Shown here one piece after another: positions 31,171 to 42,400 of a stretch of 64,000 nt of DNA. The notes beneath the pieces are model-generated. The model was not told where the DNA came from. It ran no database searches and was given only the letters and a program-made list of their open reading frames with translations. Positions within the stretch are counted from its first letter, which is position 1, and the number at the start of each line of letters is the position of its first letter. The DNA lies in contig NZ_AKJE01000006.1 in assembly GCF_000282495.1 (NCBI RefSeq), positions 1 through 64,000 on the forward strand, written 5' to 3'. Position numbers and translations under genes: made by a program. This DNA comes from Pseudomonas sp. GM79 (GTDB taxonomy: Bacteria > Pseudomonadota > Gammaproteobacteria > Pseudomonadales > Pseudomonadaceae).

Positions 31171-33946
31171 GATAACCTTGGATGCCTTTGTCGAGGAAGC
31201 TCTCTACCTTGGCGCCAGTGAGGCCGCCGAGTCCCTTCAGAACAATTTGGAGGAAGACGCCGTGGTCGCCTTTTTCGTTTTCCGGGGCGTTCTGACTGAA
31301 CTCGTCATAGCTGACCCAGTAACGGTTGATCAGGCGCAATTTCCAGCAGCAGTTGTCGTATTCGAAACCACCAAAGGCTTCCAGAGTACGGTTGCGGTTG
31401 TAGTCATACTGCCAGCGGCTGATGGCGTTCCACTGCGGCACGATCGGCCAGATCACCGAGAAGTCGTGCTGCTTGATCTTGTAGTAGTCCTTCACATAGC
31501 CAGGAGTGCCCGGAGTACCGTAGTCACCGCCGCCTACCGACCATTTACCGGTGTTCTGGTCATAACGGACCTGGTCATTGCGATAGCGATAACCGGCGTT
31601 GATGACCTTGTTCGGGTTGTCTTCAGGCTGGTAGTGGAACATCGCGCTGCCCGAGCGAGGGCTGCGGCTGTCCGGGTCCCAGTTGTAATCGGCGGTGGTG
31701 CGCCAATCGCGGTTCCAGCGGTATTCGTATTCCAGCGCATAAGGCGAAACACTGGATTTTGCATCATCGCGGGTTTTCGCATCGATACCTGGCAACTGTA
31801 CTTCGCGGTCCTTGAAGTACAAGGCCTGGCCGACGCTGATGCGTTGACGTTCGAAGCCGTTATCTTCAATCCAGCGGTTGGTCACGCCCAGCGACAGCTT
31901 GTTCTCGTCGCCGACACGGTCGGAGCCGGAGAAGCGGTTGTCGCGGAACAGCGAGGCATAGTTGAAGGTGTATTCGCTGGTGTCGAATACCGGAATATCC
32001 TTCTGGTCTTCCTCAGGTACATAGAGGTAGAACAGGCGCGGTTCCAGGGTCTGACGGTAGTTTTTTCCGAACCAGGAAGTGTTGCGGTCAAAGTACAGGC
32101 CGCTGTCGATGCTGGCGATCGGTACTCCACGGTTCTGGTTGCTGCTGAACGTGCCGTTGACCCTGTCCTGCTCCGCGCTTTGCGAAGCGATGTCGCTTTT
32201 ACCCCTGCCGTCCAGATCCAGTTGATACTGCGTGTACTGGTACTTGAGCGATGGCTTGAGGAAGCCATATGTCCAGTTCAGCGGCAGACTGACACCTGGT
32301 TTGAGATTCAAACGCTCACCGTTGGCGCGTGCCAGACCAAAGATGTTGTTATCCAGACGTGGCTCGGTGGTAATCCCGTCCTCCTGGACGAATGTTCCAC
32401 TCTTCAGGTCGCGATCAAAGCGAACGATCTCGGTCTCGTAATCGAAGTTCAAACCTTCCGGATGGTACGGCAGCTGACCATTGAAGGTGATTTGCGGCAA
32501 TCGATCATACGGTGTGATGTTCGAAACGGTCGCCAGCTGATAAGCCTGGGCATTCAAACGAGCGGTGTAGCTGTCGCCACGATAGGTGACAGAACCCTGC
32601 TGGTTCACGTAATCGGAGCTCTTCACACCAATCTGGTCAGTCTGCAGATCCTGGAAGTAATACGGATCGCTGATCTTGGTGTAATCGACCTGAGTCATTA
32701 CGCGTGAGTCCAGACCACCCTTGTGCTGCCAGTTGTACATGTAGCGGGTTTTTTCGTAGTCGCTCTGCAGCTTGCGATCGTCGTTCTCGTCGTTGAGGTA
32801 TGCGGCGCCGAACTGACCTTCGCTGGATTCGGTCAGGTAGCGGAACTCGCCTTCCATCAACAGGCCACGCTTGCTCATGTAGCGTGGGTACAACGTGGCA
32901 TCGTAGTTCGGTGCCAGGTTGAAGTAGTACGGGGTGACCAGCAGGAAGCCGGTATCGCTGCCGGTGCCAATGGTCGGTGGCAGGAAGCCGGACTGGCGAC
33001 GGTCGTCGATCGGGAAATAGATGTACGGCGTGTACAGAACCGGAATGTCCTTGACCCGCAGCGTCACGTTGGTCGCAGTACCGAAGCCGGTCGCCGGGTT
33101 CAAGGTGATGTTGTTGCCCTTGAGTTGCCAGGCGTTGCTGTCCGGTTCGCACGTGGTGTACGTACCATCCTTGAGACGGATGATCGCGTTCTCGGCACGC
33201 TTGGCGTACAGCGCGTTACCGCGGATACGCGATTTGTGCATCACGTATTCGGCGTTGTCGACCTTGGCTTCACCGGTGTCGAGCTGCACGTCGGCGTGGT
33301 CGCCCACGATCAGTGCGCCGTTGTCGCGAACACGCACGTTGCCGCTCAGTTCGCCACGGCTTTCGGCCTGGTACAGGTTCGCTTCGTCGGCTTCTACCTG
33401 CATGCTGCCCTGACGCATAACGACGTCACCGGCCAGAGTAGCGACCTGCTCATCCTGCTTATAGCGAGAGGCTTTGGCACCGAGAAAGGTCGGAGCGTCA
33501 CTTTTACTCGTCTTGTCATTCATGCCAGGACGAATCGGTTCGATATAGGAACCAGAGCAGTAAGGACCGGTTTCGGCCAATTGCGCTGCGGTGAGCTTCT
33601 CGCGCGGAACCCAGTCGAGGTGACTGTAGTCTTCACTACGCGACTTCAGGCCACGGCCCTTGGACTCGGTAACCAGGACAGGCTTGGCGCCGGTGTCTGC
33701 GCTGGAGCCGGTGTCTGCCGCAGCTTCGCCAGTGGCGGAAACTGCGCTGCCGTCATGGACGGGGCGTGGCGGCAATGCAGCAGCCGGTGCCTTTGGCGCA
33801 CAGTCCCAGGCACCCGAAGCAGAGACTGAGCAGTCATACTGTTCCGCGGCGACCACGAACGAAGTGGCTAGAGGTTGCAGGGCCAGCAGACTGCCGGTGA
33901 CCAACAACGGAAATTTTTTACGAAACGCGGGGGATTTCAATGCCAT
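31145..33946 (-). CDS. lptD: LPS-assembly protein LptD
   Basis: 933 residues from the ATG at 33944-33946 ([18 protein letters not shown], a signal peptide). The frame stays open upstream to 34180, but those residues are not family-like. A periplasmic OstA beta-jellyroll (~140-300) precedes a large C-terminal beta-barrel. Cysteines fit the LptD disulfide pattern: two near the N-terminus (QYDCSVS, WDCAPK), one in TTCEPD, and an adjacent pair (DNCCWKLRL) near the end. With LptE it inserts LPS into the outer membrane. It is divergent from amgK. Confidence 0.97.
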   Translation of the reverse strand: MALKSPAFRKKFPLLVTGSLLALQPLATSFVVAAEQYDCSVSASGAWDCAPKAPAAALPPRPVHDGSAVSATGEAAADTGSSADTGAKPVLVTESKGRGLKSRSEDYSHLDWVPREKLTAAQLAETGPYCSGSYIEPIRPGMNDKTSKSDAPTFLGAKASRYKQDEQVATLAGDVVMRQGSMQVEADEANLYQAESRGELSGNVRVRDNGALIVGDHADVQLDTGEAKVDNAEYVMHKSRIRGNALYAKRAENAIIRLKDGTYTTCEPDSNAWQLKGNNITLNPATGFGTATNVTLRVKDIPVLYTPYIYFPIDDRRQSGFLPPTIGTGSDTGFLLVTPYYFNLAPNYDATLYPRYMSKRGLLMEGEFRYLTESSEGQFGAAYLNDENDDRKLQSDYEKTRYMYNWQHKGGLDSRVMTQVDYTKISDPYYFQDLQTDQIGVKSSDYVNQQGSVTYRGDSYTARLNAQAYQLATVSNITPYDRLPQITFNGQLPYHPEGLNFDYETEIVRFDRDLKSGTFVQEDGITTEPRLDNNIFGLARANGERLNLKPGVSLPLNWTYGFLKPSLKYQYTQYQLDLDGRGKSDIASQSAEQDRVNGTFSSNQNRGVPIASIDSGLYFDRNTSWFGKNYRQTLEPRLFYLYVPEEDQKDIPVFDTSEYTFNYASLFRDNRFSGSDRVGDENKLSLGVTNRWIEDNGFERQRISVGQALYFKDREVQLPGIDAKTRDDAKSSVSPYALEYEYRWNRDWRTTADYNWDPDSRSPRSGSAMFHYQPEDNPNKVINAGYRYRNDQVRYDQNTGKWSVGGGDYGTPGTPGYVKDYYKIKQHDFSVIWPIVPQWNAISRWQYDYNRNRTLEAFGGFEYDNCCWKLRLINRYWVSYDEFSQNAPENEKGDHGVFLQIVLKGLGGLTGAKVESFLDKGIQGYREREDQAF

Positions 33947-34076
33947 CTTATTAGTCCGGGCTTCCTGCGTGCCATCTGCCCGCGGTGTGGGCCGCACGCC
34001 TCTCGATGGTCTGAAAAAGATGCTGGATAATAAAGCATGACCCGCTTGACGGCTAGCGCCGTCGGAGACCCTTGCA

Positions 34077-35764
<1,688 letters not shown>

Positions 35765-35765
35765 C

Positions 35766-36533
35766 ATGTTGTGGCCAGGGACTCTGATTGGAGCCGGAGC
35801 GGGCTTTGCTATAGCCAGCATTCCGGGGGCCATGCTCGGCGCTTTGTTGGGGCAGGCGCTGGACCGGCGTTTGCACCTGCAGAGCTGGGCGCACTTATGG
35901 GAAAAATTCGGCGGTCGCTCGGTGCTGCGCAACGATGAGCTGCTGTTCGTGTTGCTAGGCCGATTGGCCAAGAGCGATGGGCGGGTAGTGGATGGGCACA
36001 TCCAGCAGGCGCGGCAGGAAATGCGTTCGCTGGAAATGACCGAGTCGGCGCAACGTCGGGCGATTGCAGCATTCAATCGCGGTAAGTCGGGACACGACCG
36101 GTTGCGCGGTTATCTGCGACGCCTGGGCGCTCAACCCCATGCGGCGGAAGGTGTGTTGCGTGCCTGTTGGCGGATGGTCTGGGCTGATGGTCGCGCCGGT
36201 AGCAATGAGCGCGAGCTGATAGCCCAGTGGGGCAAATGGCTCGGCTGGACGTCGCATCAGGTGCAGGCGCTGGCCAGCGATTACGAGCCGCAGAAGCGAC
36301 CGTTGGTCACCAGCGCGATCACGTATCAGGATGCCTTGCGACTGTTGGGAGTGTCAGCCACGAGTGAGCCGGCACAGATCAAGCACGCCTATCGACGCCT
36401 GCTCAGTCGCCATCATCCGGACAAGATTGCCGGCAGCGGTGCGACGGCGTTGCAGGTTCGTGAGGCAACGGACAAGACTCGTGAATTGCATACCGCTTAT
36501 ACGTTGATTCGTGAGCGGCGGGATTTTCGTTAG
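35766..36533 (+). CDS. djlA: DjlA-like membrane-anchored J-domain co-chaperone
   Basis: 255 residues. A Gly/Ala-rich N-terminal hydrophobic segment (GAGAGFAIASIPGAMLGALL) acts as anchor. A TerB-like domain spans ~55-165, and a C-terminal J domain has the HPD tripeptide in RHHPDKIAGS (~217-219). It probably stimulates DnaK at the inner membrane. It follows murU by one base and likely shares its transcript. Confidence 0.88.
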   Translation: MLWPGTLIGAGAGFAIASIPGAMLGALLGQALDRRLHLQSWAHLWEKFGGRSVLRNDELLFVLLGRLAKSDGRVVDGHIQQARQEMRSLEMTESAQRRAIAAFNRGKSGHDRLRGYLRRLGAQPHAAEGVLRACWRMVWADGRAGSNERELIAQWGKWLGWTSHQVQALASDYEPQKRPLVTSAITYQDALRLLGVSATSEPAQIKHAYRRLLSRHHPDKIAGSGATALQVREATDKTRELHTAYTLIRERRDFR

Positions 36534-36564
36534 CCGGGTAGAGTTGTGTTGTCAGTGATTCCGT

Positions 36565-36648
36565 CTTCGCGAGCAAGCCCGCTCCCACATTTGATCGGCG
36601 TTGCCTGTCTGAACGCGATCTAATGTGGGAGCGGGCTTGCTCGCGAAG
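36565..36648. repeat. REP doublet between djlA and the DUF3530 gene
   Basis: Arms TTCGCGAGCAAGCCCGCTCC and GGAGCGGGCTTGCTCGCGAA are separated by ~38 bases. It lies between two convergent genes and could form one long hairpin. Confidence 0.9.
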
Positions 36649-36665
36649 GGCGCGCCGCCGATCTA

Positions 36666-37658
36666 TCAGTCCGCCACAGGCTGCGGATTCAACCACCCGC
36701 GCACCCGACGCACCAACTGCTCTTGCTCGGCCTTGGCATTCCCCGGCAAAGCCTTGAGCGACACCTGACTGAACCCCGAAGTTTTCAAGCGCTTGCTGGC
36801 CTGCAAACGTTCCAGCGCCGCGTTACGATCCACCGGCTTATCCATATAGAAAATGTCTGCGGTAGGCAGCTTCAAGGTGGGGGTGAGCTCAGCCAGTCCC
36901 GGTTTTGCTGTAACAGGCGTCTGGGCGGCAATCATCACGAATTTCTCGACTTGCGATGGCTGCTTCTCGCTCAGATAACGCGCGGCCCAGTAAGCGCCGG
37001 TGCCATGGCCCAGCACGACAATACTGCGAGCACTTTGCTGTTCGGCGTAGGCGATGGCGGCATCGATACGGGCGAAGATTCGCTCCGCGTCGGCTTTGGC
37101 TTGTTCTTCGGTGGTTTCGACGATGGCCTTGTCAGTCACCTCCGCTTCGCCGCCGGCCGCCTGTTCGATGGGCGCCGCAGTCGTCGCGTCTTTGCTGCCG
37201 GCATCAGGCGTTTTGGGCGCTGGCGCCACTTCGACGATACGTGGCGCAATGGCGTCGCTTTGCAGGTCCGGCAAGGTGATACTCAAGCTGCTCCACTCGG
37301 CGTCCGGCAATTTACGGCGCAATGGGCTGATCGCTTGCGGCCAGTCAACGGTTTCTCCGGCGCCCGGGATGATAATCACCGCGCCTTTGGGTTCGGCGGT
37401 ATTGGCCGGTTTCCACAAGGCGAGAAAGCTGTCGGTGCCGGCTTGCAGTTGTTGCTGTTCCTGCGCAGGGATTTTTCGCTCAAGTGCTGCCGCTTCTTCC
37501 TGACTACGCTCAAGCAGCCGCTGGCGTTCAACCGGTTTTTCTTCTGCGGGTTTTTCCGCGGCGGCAGGTGCCGGGTCAGCCGCTTCGACGGAAAACGCGC
37601 AAGGCAGGATCAACGACAGGCACAATGCTGGCAGTGCCAGGCGGTAGACAGGGGGCAT
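36666..37658 (-). CDS. DUF3530 family alpha/beta-hydrolase-like protein
   Basis: 330 residues with a signal peptide (LALPALCLSLILPCAFSVEA), so probably periplasmic. An Ala/Glu/Lys-rich stretch follows. The hydrolase-like fold has IIIPGAGETVDWP (oxyanion region) and VVLGHGTGAYWAARYLSE at ~220. The nucleophile elbow reads G-H-G-T-G, without the usual serine, so ordinary serine hydrolase activity is doubtful. Function unknown. It is divergent from the agtS-like sensor gene. Confidence 0.8.
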   Translation of the reverse strand: MPPVYRLALPALCLSLILPCAFSVEAADPAPAAAEKPAEEKPVERQRLLERSQEEAAALERKIPAQEQQQLQAGTDSFLALWKPANTAEPKGAVIIIPGAGETVDWPQAISPLRRKLPDAEWSSLSITLPDLQSDAIAPRIVEVAPAPKTPDAGSKDATTAAPIEQAAGGEAEVTDKAIVETTEEQAKADAERIFARIDAAIAYAEQQSARSIVVLGHGTGAYWAARYLSEKQPSQVEKFVMIAAQTPVTAKPGLAELTPTLKLPTADIFYMDKPVDRNAALERLQASKRLKTSGFSQVSLKALPGNAKAEQEQLVRRVRGWLNPQPVAD

Positions 37659-37731
37659 CGGATATTCCAGGCCAGAAGTTATTCCGGCAGCCTAATGGGT
37701 TGGTCAGTATTTGTCAGTGTGTGAGACTTCG

Positions 37732-40122
37732 ATGATGCATTTTCGCTGCCTGTGGGTTATCGGCTGTTTATGGTTTCCCTTGATGGGCTGGGCGGCGCCC
37801 GCGCCACCGGCGCACGTCGTGCAGCTGTTGCCAGCGCAACAGCAATGGCTGGCGCAGCATGGCGAGTTGCGGGTCGGCGTGGTGTTGCAAACGCCTTATG
37901 CCCAATACGATCGCCGTTTGCAGCGCCTGTCCGGGGTTAATATCGAGCTGATGAAGTGGCTGGCCAAGGCGCTCAAGATCGAGCTGAGCTGGCGTAATTA
38001 TCCCGATCTTGCGCAACTGGAAGCCGCGGCCCGTGAAGGCGACATCGATATCGCGCCAGGTCTGACGCAAACCCCCGTGGGTTTGCGGCTCTGGCAATTT
38101 TCCGACCCATACATGCGGGTGTCGCAACTGGTGGTCAGCGACCAGAAAAGCACCGGGGCGGTAGAACTGGAAAAACTCGACAGCCAGACCCGCGTTGCCG
38201 TGCGCATGCCCAGCGTCACCGCCGATTATCTGCGCAGCAATTATCCCCATCTGAACTTGCAGGGCGTGCCTCTGGAGCGCCAGGCGCTGCAACTGTTGTT
38301 GAGTCAGCAGGCCGGCTACGCCGTGGTCGATGAAGCGCAGTTCGGGCGTCTGTCTGCCGAGCCTGAGTTCTCCGGGCTGGCGGTGGTGGGCGATATCGGT
38401 TTCCCGCAACTGCTGCGAGTGGCCACGCGCCGGGATTGGCCGGAGTTGGCCGGCATTGTCGAAAGCGCGCTGCGGGCGATCCCGGCCAAGGATCTGGAGC
38501 AACTGCACAATCAATGGGTGCAACCCAAGTATCCGCGGCTGTCCGAGTCGCCGGGTTTCTGGCAAAACCTCTGCCTGCTCTTGGTGGTGTTGCTGCTGAG
38601 CAGCTTGGCCATTGTGTTCTGGCAACGTCGCCAGCAACACAGTCTGGAGCAGCGATTGCTGGCGGCGCGCGAAGACATTGCCCTGCGCGAGGCCAGCGAA
38701 GAGGCCTTGCGCCTCACGCAGTTTTCCATCGATCAGAGCACCGTCGGCATCCTTTGGGTCAACTGGGACAGCCATGTGCGCTATGCCAACCGGGCGGCTG
38801 AAACCATGCTCGGCTACCCGGTGGGCGGGATCATTGATCGGCCATTGATCGACTTCGAACCCGGCTTGCACATGGACCGCTGGCTGAGCCTGTGGAAACG
38901 CGCCCGGGCCAGTGACGAAGCGCCGCAAAGCTTCGAGACCCATTGCGTGCGAGCGGACGGCAGTATTCTGCCGGCGGATGTTTCGTTGAGCTTCTTGCGT
39001 TTTCGCGATGGTGAATACCTGGTGGTTTACCTCAATGACGTCACCGAGCGTCGTCGCGCCCTGGCCGCGTTGCAGGAAAGCGAAGCGCGCCTGCAAGGGA
39101 TCGCCGCCAACGTCCCTGGCCTGGTCTTTCGTCTGGAGCGCGCGCCGGTGACCGGGCAGATCGACTTTGCCTACATCAGTGAAGGCAGCGAGAGCCTGGT
39201 GGGCTACTCGCCGGCCACGCTGGCCCATCGCGACAGAGGCTTGCGCAGCCTGGTGCATCCGGATGACAAAGCCAGTTATCACCAGACTCAGGACCATGCA
39301 CTGGACACCGACAGTGACTGGTCGTGGCAGGGCCGGATTCTGACCCGTCAGGGCGAGCAGCGCTGGGCCGAGATCAAGGCCATCACTCGCCGCCTCGATG
39401 ACGGCGCCTATGTCTGGGACGGGATCGTCTGGGACATCACCGAGAGCAAGCGCATCGAACTGGAACTGGCCAGCTCCCGCGAGCAATTGCGCGAGTTGTC
39501 CGCCCACCTGGAGAGCGTTCGGGAAGAGGAAAAGGCCCGCATCGCCCGGGAAGTTCACGACGAATTGGGTCAGATGCTGACCGTGTTGAAGCTGGAAACG
39601 TCCATGTGCGAATTGGCCTACGCCCAGCTCGATCCGGGCCTGCATGAGCGCTTGAACAGCATGAAGCGGTTGATCGCGCAGCTGTTTCAACTGGTGCGCG
39701 ATGTGGCCACAGCGCTACGGCCGCCGATTCTCGATGCCGGGATTGCCTCGGCCATTGAATGGCAGGCCCGGCGGTTCGAGGCGCGCACGCAGATCCCGTG
39801 TCTGGTGCAGGTGCCGGATAACTTGCCGGTGCTCAGCGATGCCAAGGCCATCGGGCTGTTCCGGATCCTTCAGGAAGCGCTGACCAATGTCATGCGCCAC
39901 GCCCAGGCGCATACTGTTGAACTGACGCTGGCCCTTGAGGGCGATGAACTCTGCCTGACTGTCAGCGATGATGGCGTAGGATTTGTCGCCGTCACTGGCA
40001 GGCCGACATCCTTTGGAGTGGTCGGCATGCGTGAGAGGGTGTTGATCATGGGCGGGCAGTTATCACTTGAGAGTGAGCCGGGGGAGGGTACGACCCTGAC
40101 GGTAAGAGTGCCGCTGGATTAA
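37732..40122 (+). CDS. agtS: AgtS-like sensor histidine kinase with periplasmic solute-binding domain
   Basis: About 796 residues from the ATG at 37732 (a TTG-initiated frame opens at 37711). In order: signal peptide; family 3 solute-binding domain (~30-265); transmembrane helix (LCLLLVVLLLSSLAIVFW, ~285-302); two PAS domains (~325-450, ~455-580); HisKA_3 with phospho-acceptor His609 (AREVHDELGQ); HATPase_c ending GEGTTLTVRVPLD. It is a NarL-class kinase paired with the next gene. Position upstream of the transporter and before rpe-gph-trpE matches P. aeruginosa PA0600 (AgtS), reported to sense 4-aminobutyrate and 5-aminovalerate. The symbol rests on synteny and architecture. Confidence 0.85.
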   Translation: MMHFRCLWVIGCLWFPLMGWAAPAPPAHVVQLLPAQQQWLAQHGELRVGVVLQTPYAQYDRRLQRLSGVNIELMKWLAKALKIELSWRNYPDLAQLEAAAREGDIDIAPGLTQTPVGLRLWQFSDPYMRVSQLVVSDQKSTGAVELEKLDSQTRVAVRMPSVTADYLRSNYPHLNLQGVPLERQALQLLLSQQAGYAVVDEAQFGRLSAEPEFSGLAVVGDIGFPQLLRVATRRDWPELAGIVESALRAIPAKDLEQLHNQWVQPKYPRLSESPGFWQNLCLLLVVLLLSSLAIVFWQRRQQHSLEQRLLAAREDIALREASEEALRLTQFSIDQSTVGILWVNWDSHVRYANRAAETMLGYPVGGIIDRPLIDFEPGLHMDRWLSLWKRARASDEAPQSFETHCVRADGSILPADVSLSFLRFRDGEYLVVYLNDVTERRRALAALQESEARLQGIAANVPGLVFRLERAPVTGQIDFAYISEGSESLVGYSPATLAHRDRGLRSLVHPDDKASYHQTQDHALDTDSDWSWQGRILTRQGEQRWAEIKAITRRLDDGAYVWDGIVWDITESKRIELELASSREQLRELSAHLESVREEEKARIAREVHDELGQMLTVLKLETSMCELAYAQLDPGLHERLNSMKRLIAQLFQLVRDVATALRPPILDAGIASAIEWQARRFEARTQIPCLVQVPDNLPVLSDAKAIGLFRILQEALTNVMRHAQAHTVELTLALEGDELCLTVSDDGVGFVAVTGRPTSFGVVGMRERVLIMGGQLSLESEPGEGTTLTVRVPLD

Positions 40123-40154
40123 GCCTGATGGTTTTGTGTTGTTTGAGCTGGCGC

Positions 40155-40246
40155 CTTCGCGGGCAAGCCCGCTCCCACAGGGGTTTGTGTAAGTGCACAG
40201 ATCTTTGATACCCCCAAATCACTGTGGGAGCGGGCTTGCCCGCGAT
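40155..40246. repeat. REP doublet between sensor and regulator genes
   Basis: Arms TTCGCGGGCAAGCCCGCTCC and GGAGCGGGCTTGCCCGCGAT lie between agtS and agtR, on the presumed common transcript. The right arm ends 15 bases before the RBS of agtR, so a folded hairpin could influence expression of the regulator relative to the kinase. Confidence 0.9.
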
Positions 40247-40269
40247 AGATCTTGAATCTGGAGAAGAAC

Positions 40270-40899
40270 GTGATCCGTGTACTGGTAGCCGAAGACCACA
40301 CCATCGTTCGCGAAGGCATCAAGCAATTGATCGGCCTGGCCAAGGACTTGCTGGTGGTAGGGGAGGCGAGCAATGGCGAGCAGTTGCTCGAGACCTTGCG
40401 CCATGTTCCCTGCGAAGTGGTGTTGCTGGATATCTCCATGCCAGGGGTCAACGGCCTGGAAGCGATTCCGCGGATTCGCGCCTTGAACAATCCCCCGGCG
40501 ATTCTGGTGTTATCGATGCATGACGAAGCGCAAATGGCCGCTCGGGCGTTGAAGGTTGGCGCCGCAGGCTATGCGACCAAGGACAGCGATCCGGCATTGT
40601 TGCTGACGGCAATCCGCAAAGTCGCGTCGGGCGGGCGATACATCGACCCGGACCTGGCCGACCGCATGGTCTTCGAAGTCGGCCTGACGGATTCGCGGCC
40701 GTTGCACTCGTTGCTGTCGGAGCGTGAGTTCTCGGTGTTCGAACGCCTGGCCCAAGGCGCCAACGTCAACGACATCGCCCAACAACTGGCCCTGAGCAGC
40801 AAAACCATCAGCACCCACAAAGCGCGACTGATGCAAAAACTCAACATCACCTCCCTGGCCGAACTGGTGAAGTACGCGATGGAACACAAACTCCTCTGA
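40270..40899 (+). CDS. agtR: AgtR-like NarL/LuxR-family response regulator
   Basis: 209 residues from a GTG at 40270 (MIRVLVAEDHTIVREGIKQL), with GGAGA 4-8 bases upstream; a TTG at 40252 is less likely. The receiver domain has Asp54 (EVVLLDISMPG). The C-terminal LuxR-type HTH reads DIAQQLALSSKTISTHKARL. It is the partner of the preceding HisKA_3 kinase and the likely activator of the downstream ABC transporter operon by synteny with PA0601. Confidence 0.88.
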   Translation: MIRVLVAEDHTIVREGIKQLIGLAKDLLVVGEASNGEQLLETLRHVPCEVVLLDISMPGVNGLEAIPRIRALNNPPAILVLSMHDEAQMAARALKVGAAGYATKDSDPALLLTAIRKVASGGRYIDPDLADRMVFEVGLTDSRPLHSLLSEREFSVFERLAQGANVNDIAQQLALSSKTISTHKARLMQKLNITSLAELVKYAMEHKLL

Positions 40900-40914
40900 T
40901 TCTGAACGCGATCC

Positions 40915-40992
40915 CCCGTAGGAGCGAGGCTTGCCCGCGAAGCTTTTAGCGCACTTGAGGGCGCCTTCGCGGGCAAGCCTCGCTCCTACGGG
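40915..40992. repeat. REP doublet (78 bp) with a near-identical inverted twin at 58278
   Basis: A perfect palindromic outer arm starts CCCGTAGGAGCGAGGCTTGC. The spacer contains GCTTTTAGCGCACTTGAG. The copy at 58278-58355, read on the opposite strand, has the same length, arms and spacer with four differences. Confidence 0.92.
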
Positions 40993-41100
40993 ATCGTTGT
41001 GGCATGTCCATTTGCGACATGCTCACAAAGCCGCTTTTACCCGTTCTTGCGGCTTGCAGCTTCAAGCTTGCCGCTGCTCCTATCCATCCCCGCCATCCTT

Positions 41101-41116
41101 GTAGGGCAATCCCTAC
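41101..41116. promoter_or_regulatory. GTAGGG-CAAT-CCCTAC palindrome, candidate AgtR operator
   Basis: A perfect 6-bp inverted repeat with a 4-base centre, 110 bases upstream of the ABC transporter operon. NarL-family regulators bind short spaced inverted repeats of this type, and the agtR-like gene is immediately upstream. The rest of the 327-base gap (40900-41226) holds the REP doublet at 40915-40992 and an imperfect GCGGC-to-GCCGC repeat near 41050-41075. I see no gene and no clear sigma-70 promoter there. Confidence 0.4.
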
Positions 41117-41226
41117 CCCCAATCTTCCATCCGGCTGAGGCGATTCTCTCCTGCGCCCCGATTTGCGCCCCTCCCAGCGTCCACTAGGCTTAGTCCACAG
41201 CAGTCATCAATAACAAAGGTGTGGGT

Positions 41227-42351
41227 ATGAGCCAGGTTGATTCAAGCGCAGGGGCCAGCGATATTCTGGTCAGCTTTCGTGGAGTGCAAAAGAGCTACGA
41301 CGGCGAGAACCTGATCGTCAAAGACCTCAACCTGGATATTCGCAAAGGCGAATTCCTCACCTTGCTCGGGCCGTCCGGCTCCGGCAAGACCACCAGTCTG
41401 ATGATGCTCGCCGGTTTCGAAACGCCGACCGCCGGGGAAATTCAGCTGGCCGGGCGTTCCATCAACAACGTGCCGCCGCATAAACGCGACATCGGCATGG
41501 TGTTCCAGAACTACGCGTTGTTCCCGCACATGACGGTCGCCGAGAACCTGGCGTTCCCGCTGACCGTGCGCGGCTTGAACAAGAATGATGTCAGTGACCG
41601 TGTCAAACGTGTTTTGAGCATGGTTCAGCTCGACACCTTCGCCCAGCGTTATCCAGCGCAACTGTCCGGCGGCCAGCAACAGCGTGTGGCCTTGGCCCGT
41701 GCGTTGGTGTTCGAACCGCAACTGGTGCTGATGGATGAGCCTCTCGGCGCACTGGACAAACAACTGCGCGAACACATGCAGATGGAAATCAAACACCTGC
41801 ACCAGCGCCTCGGTGTGACCGTGGTCTATGTGACCCACGACCAGGGGGAAGCCCTGACCATGTCCGACCGCGTCGCCGTGTTCCATCAGGGCGAGATTCA
41901 GCAGATCGCGCCACCGCGCACGCTCTACGAAGAGCCGAAAAATACCTTCGTCGCCAACTTCATCGGCGAGAACAACCGCCTCAACGGCCGCTTGCACAGC
42001 CACACCGGCGACCGCTGCGTGGTCGAGCTCGGTCGCGGCGAAAAGGTCGAAGCGCTGGCGGTCAACGTCGGCAAGACTGGCGAGCCCGTCACACTGTCGA
42101 TTCGTCCGGAACGCGTGAGCCTCAATGGTTCGAGCGAGTCCTGCGTCAACCGCTTCTCAGGGAGGGTGGCGGAATTCATCTATCTGGGCGACCACGTCCG
42201 GGTTCGTCTGGAAGTCTGCGGCAAGACCGACTTCTTCGTGAAACAACCGATTGCCGAGCTCGATCCCGCGCTCGCTGTCGGCGACGTGGTACCGCTTGGC
42301 TGGCAGGTCGAACACGTTCGCGCGCTCGACCCACTTTTAGAGGCGCATTGA
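41227..42351 (+). CDS. agtA: ABC transporter ATPase, probable 4-aminobutyrate/5-aminovalerate uptake (AgtA-like)
   Basis: 374 residues. Walker A GPSGSGKTT (~50), signature LSGGQQQR (~145), Walker B LVLMDEP, and a C-terminal TOBE domain. AAAGGTG lies 6 bases upstream of the ATG at 41227; a GTG at 41221 is possible. By sequence it belongs to the PotA/spermidine-putrescine group, and a generic annotation would say polyamine transporter. Position beside the AgtSR-like system supports GABA and 5-aminovalerate as substrates, the latter being the product of DavA. Confidence 0.85.
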   Translation: MSQVDSSAGASDILVSFRGVQKSYDGENLIVKDLNLDIRKGEFLTLLGPSGSGKTTSLMMLAGFETPTAGEIQLAGRSINNVPPHKRDIGMVFQNYALFPHMTVAENLAFPLTVRGLNKNDVSDRVKRVLSMVQLDTFAQRYPAQLSGGQQQRVALARALVFEPQLVLMDEPLGALDKQLREHMQMEIKHLHQRLGVTVVYVTHDQGEALTMSDRVAVFHQGEIQQIAPPRTLYEEPKNTFVANFIGENNRLNGRLHSHTGDRCVVELGRGEKVEALAVNVGKTGEPVTLSIRPERVSLNGSSESCVNRFSGRVAEFIYLGDHVRVRLEVCGKTDFFVKQPIAELDPALAVGDVVPLGWQVEHVRALDPLLEAH

Positions 42352-42400
42352 TCGCCCCCTGCTTCACCAACACCAACCCTGCACGTGGAGAGAACAATAA

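Noticed and set aside
37768..39690. 640-codon open frame antisense to the AgtS-like kinase gene
   Set aside because: Mirror frame of a clear coding sequence; composition (His/Gln/Arg-rich) is an artefact of codon bias.
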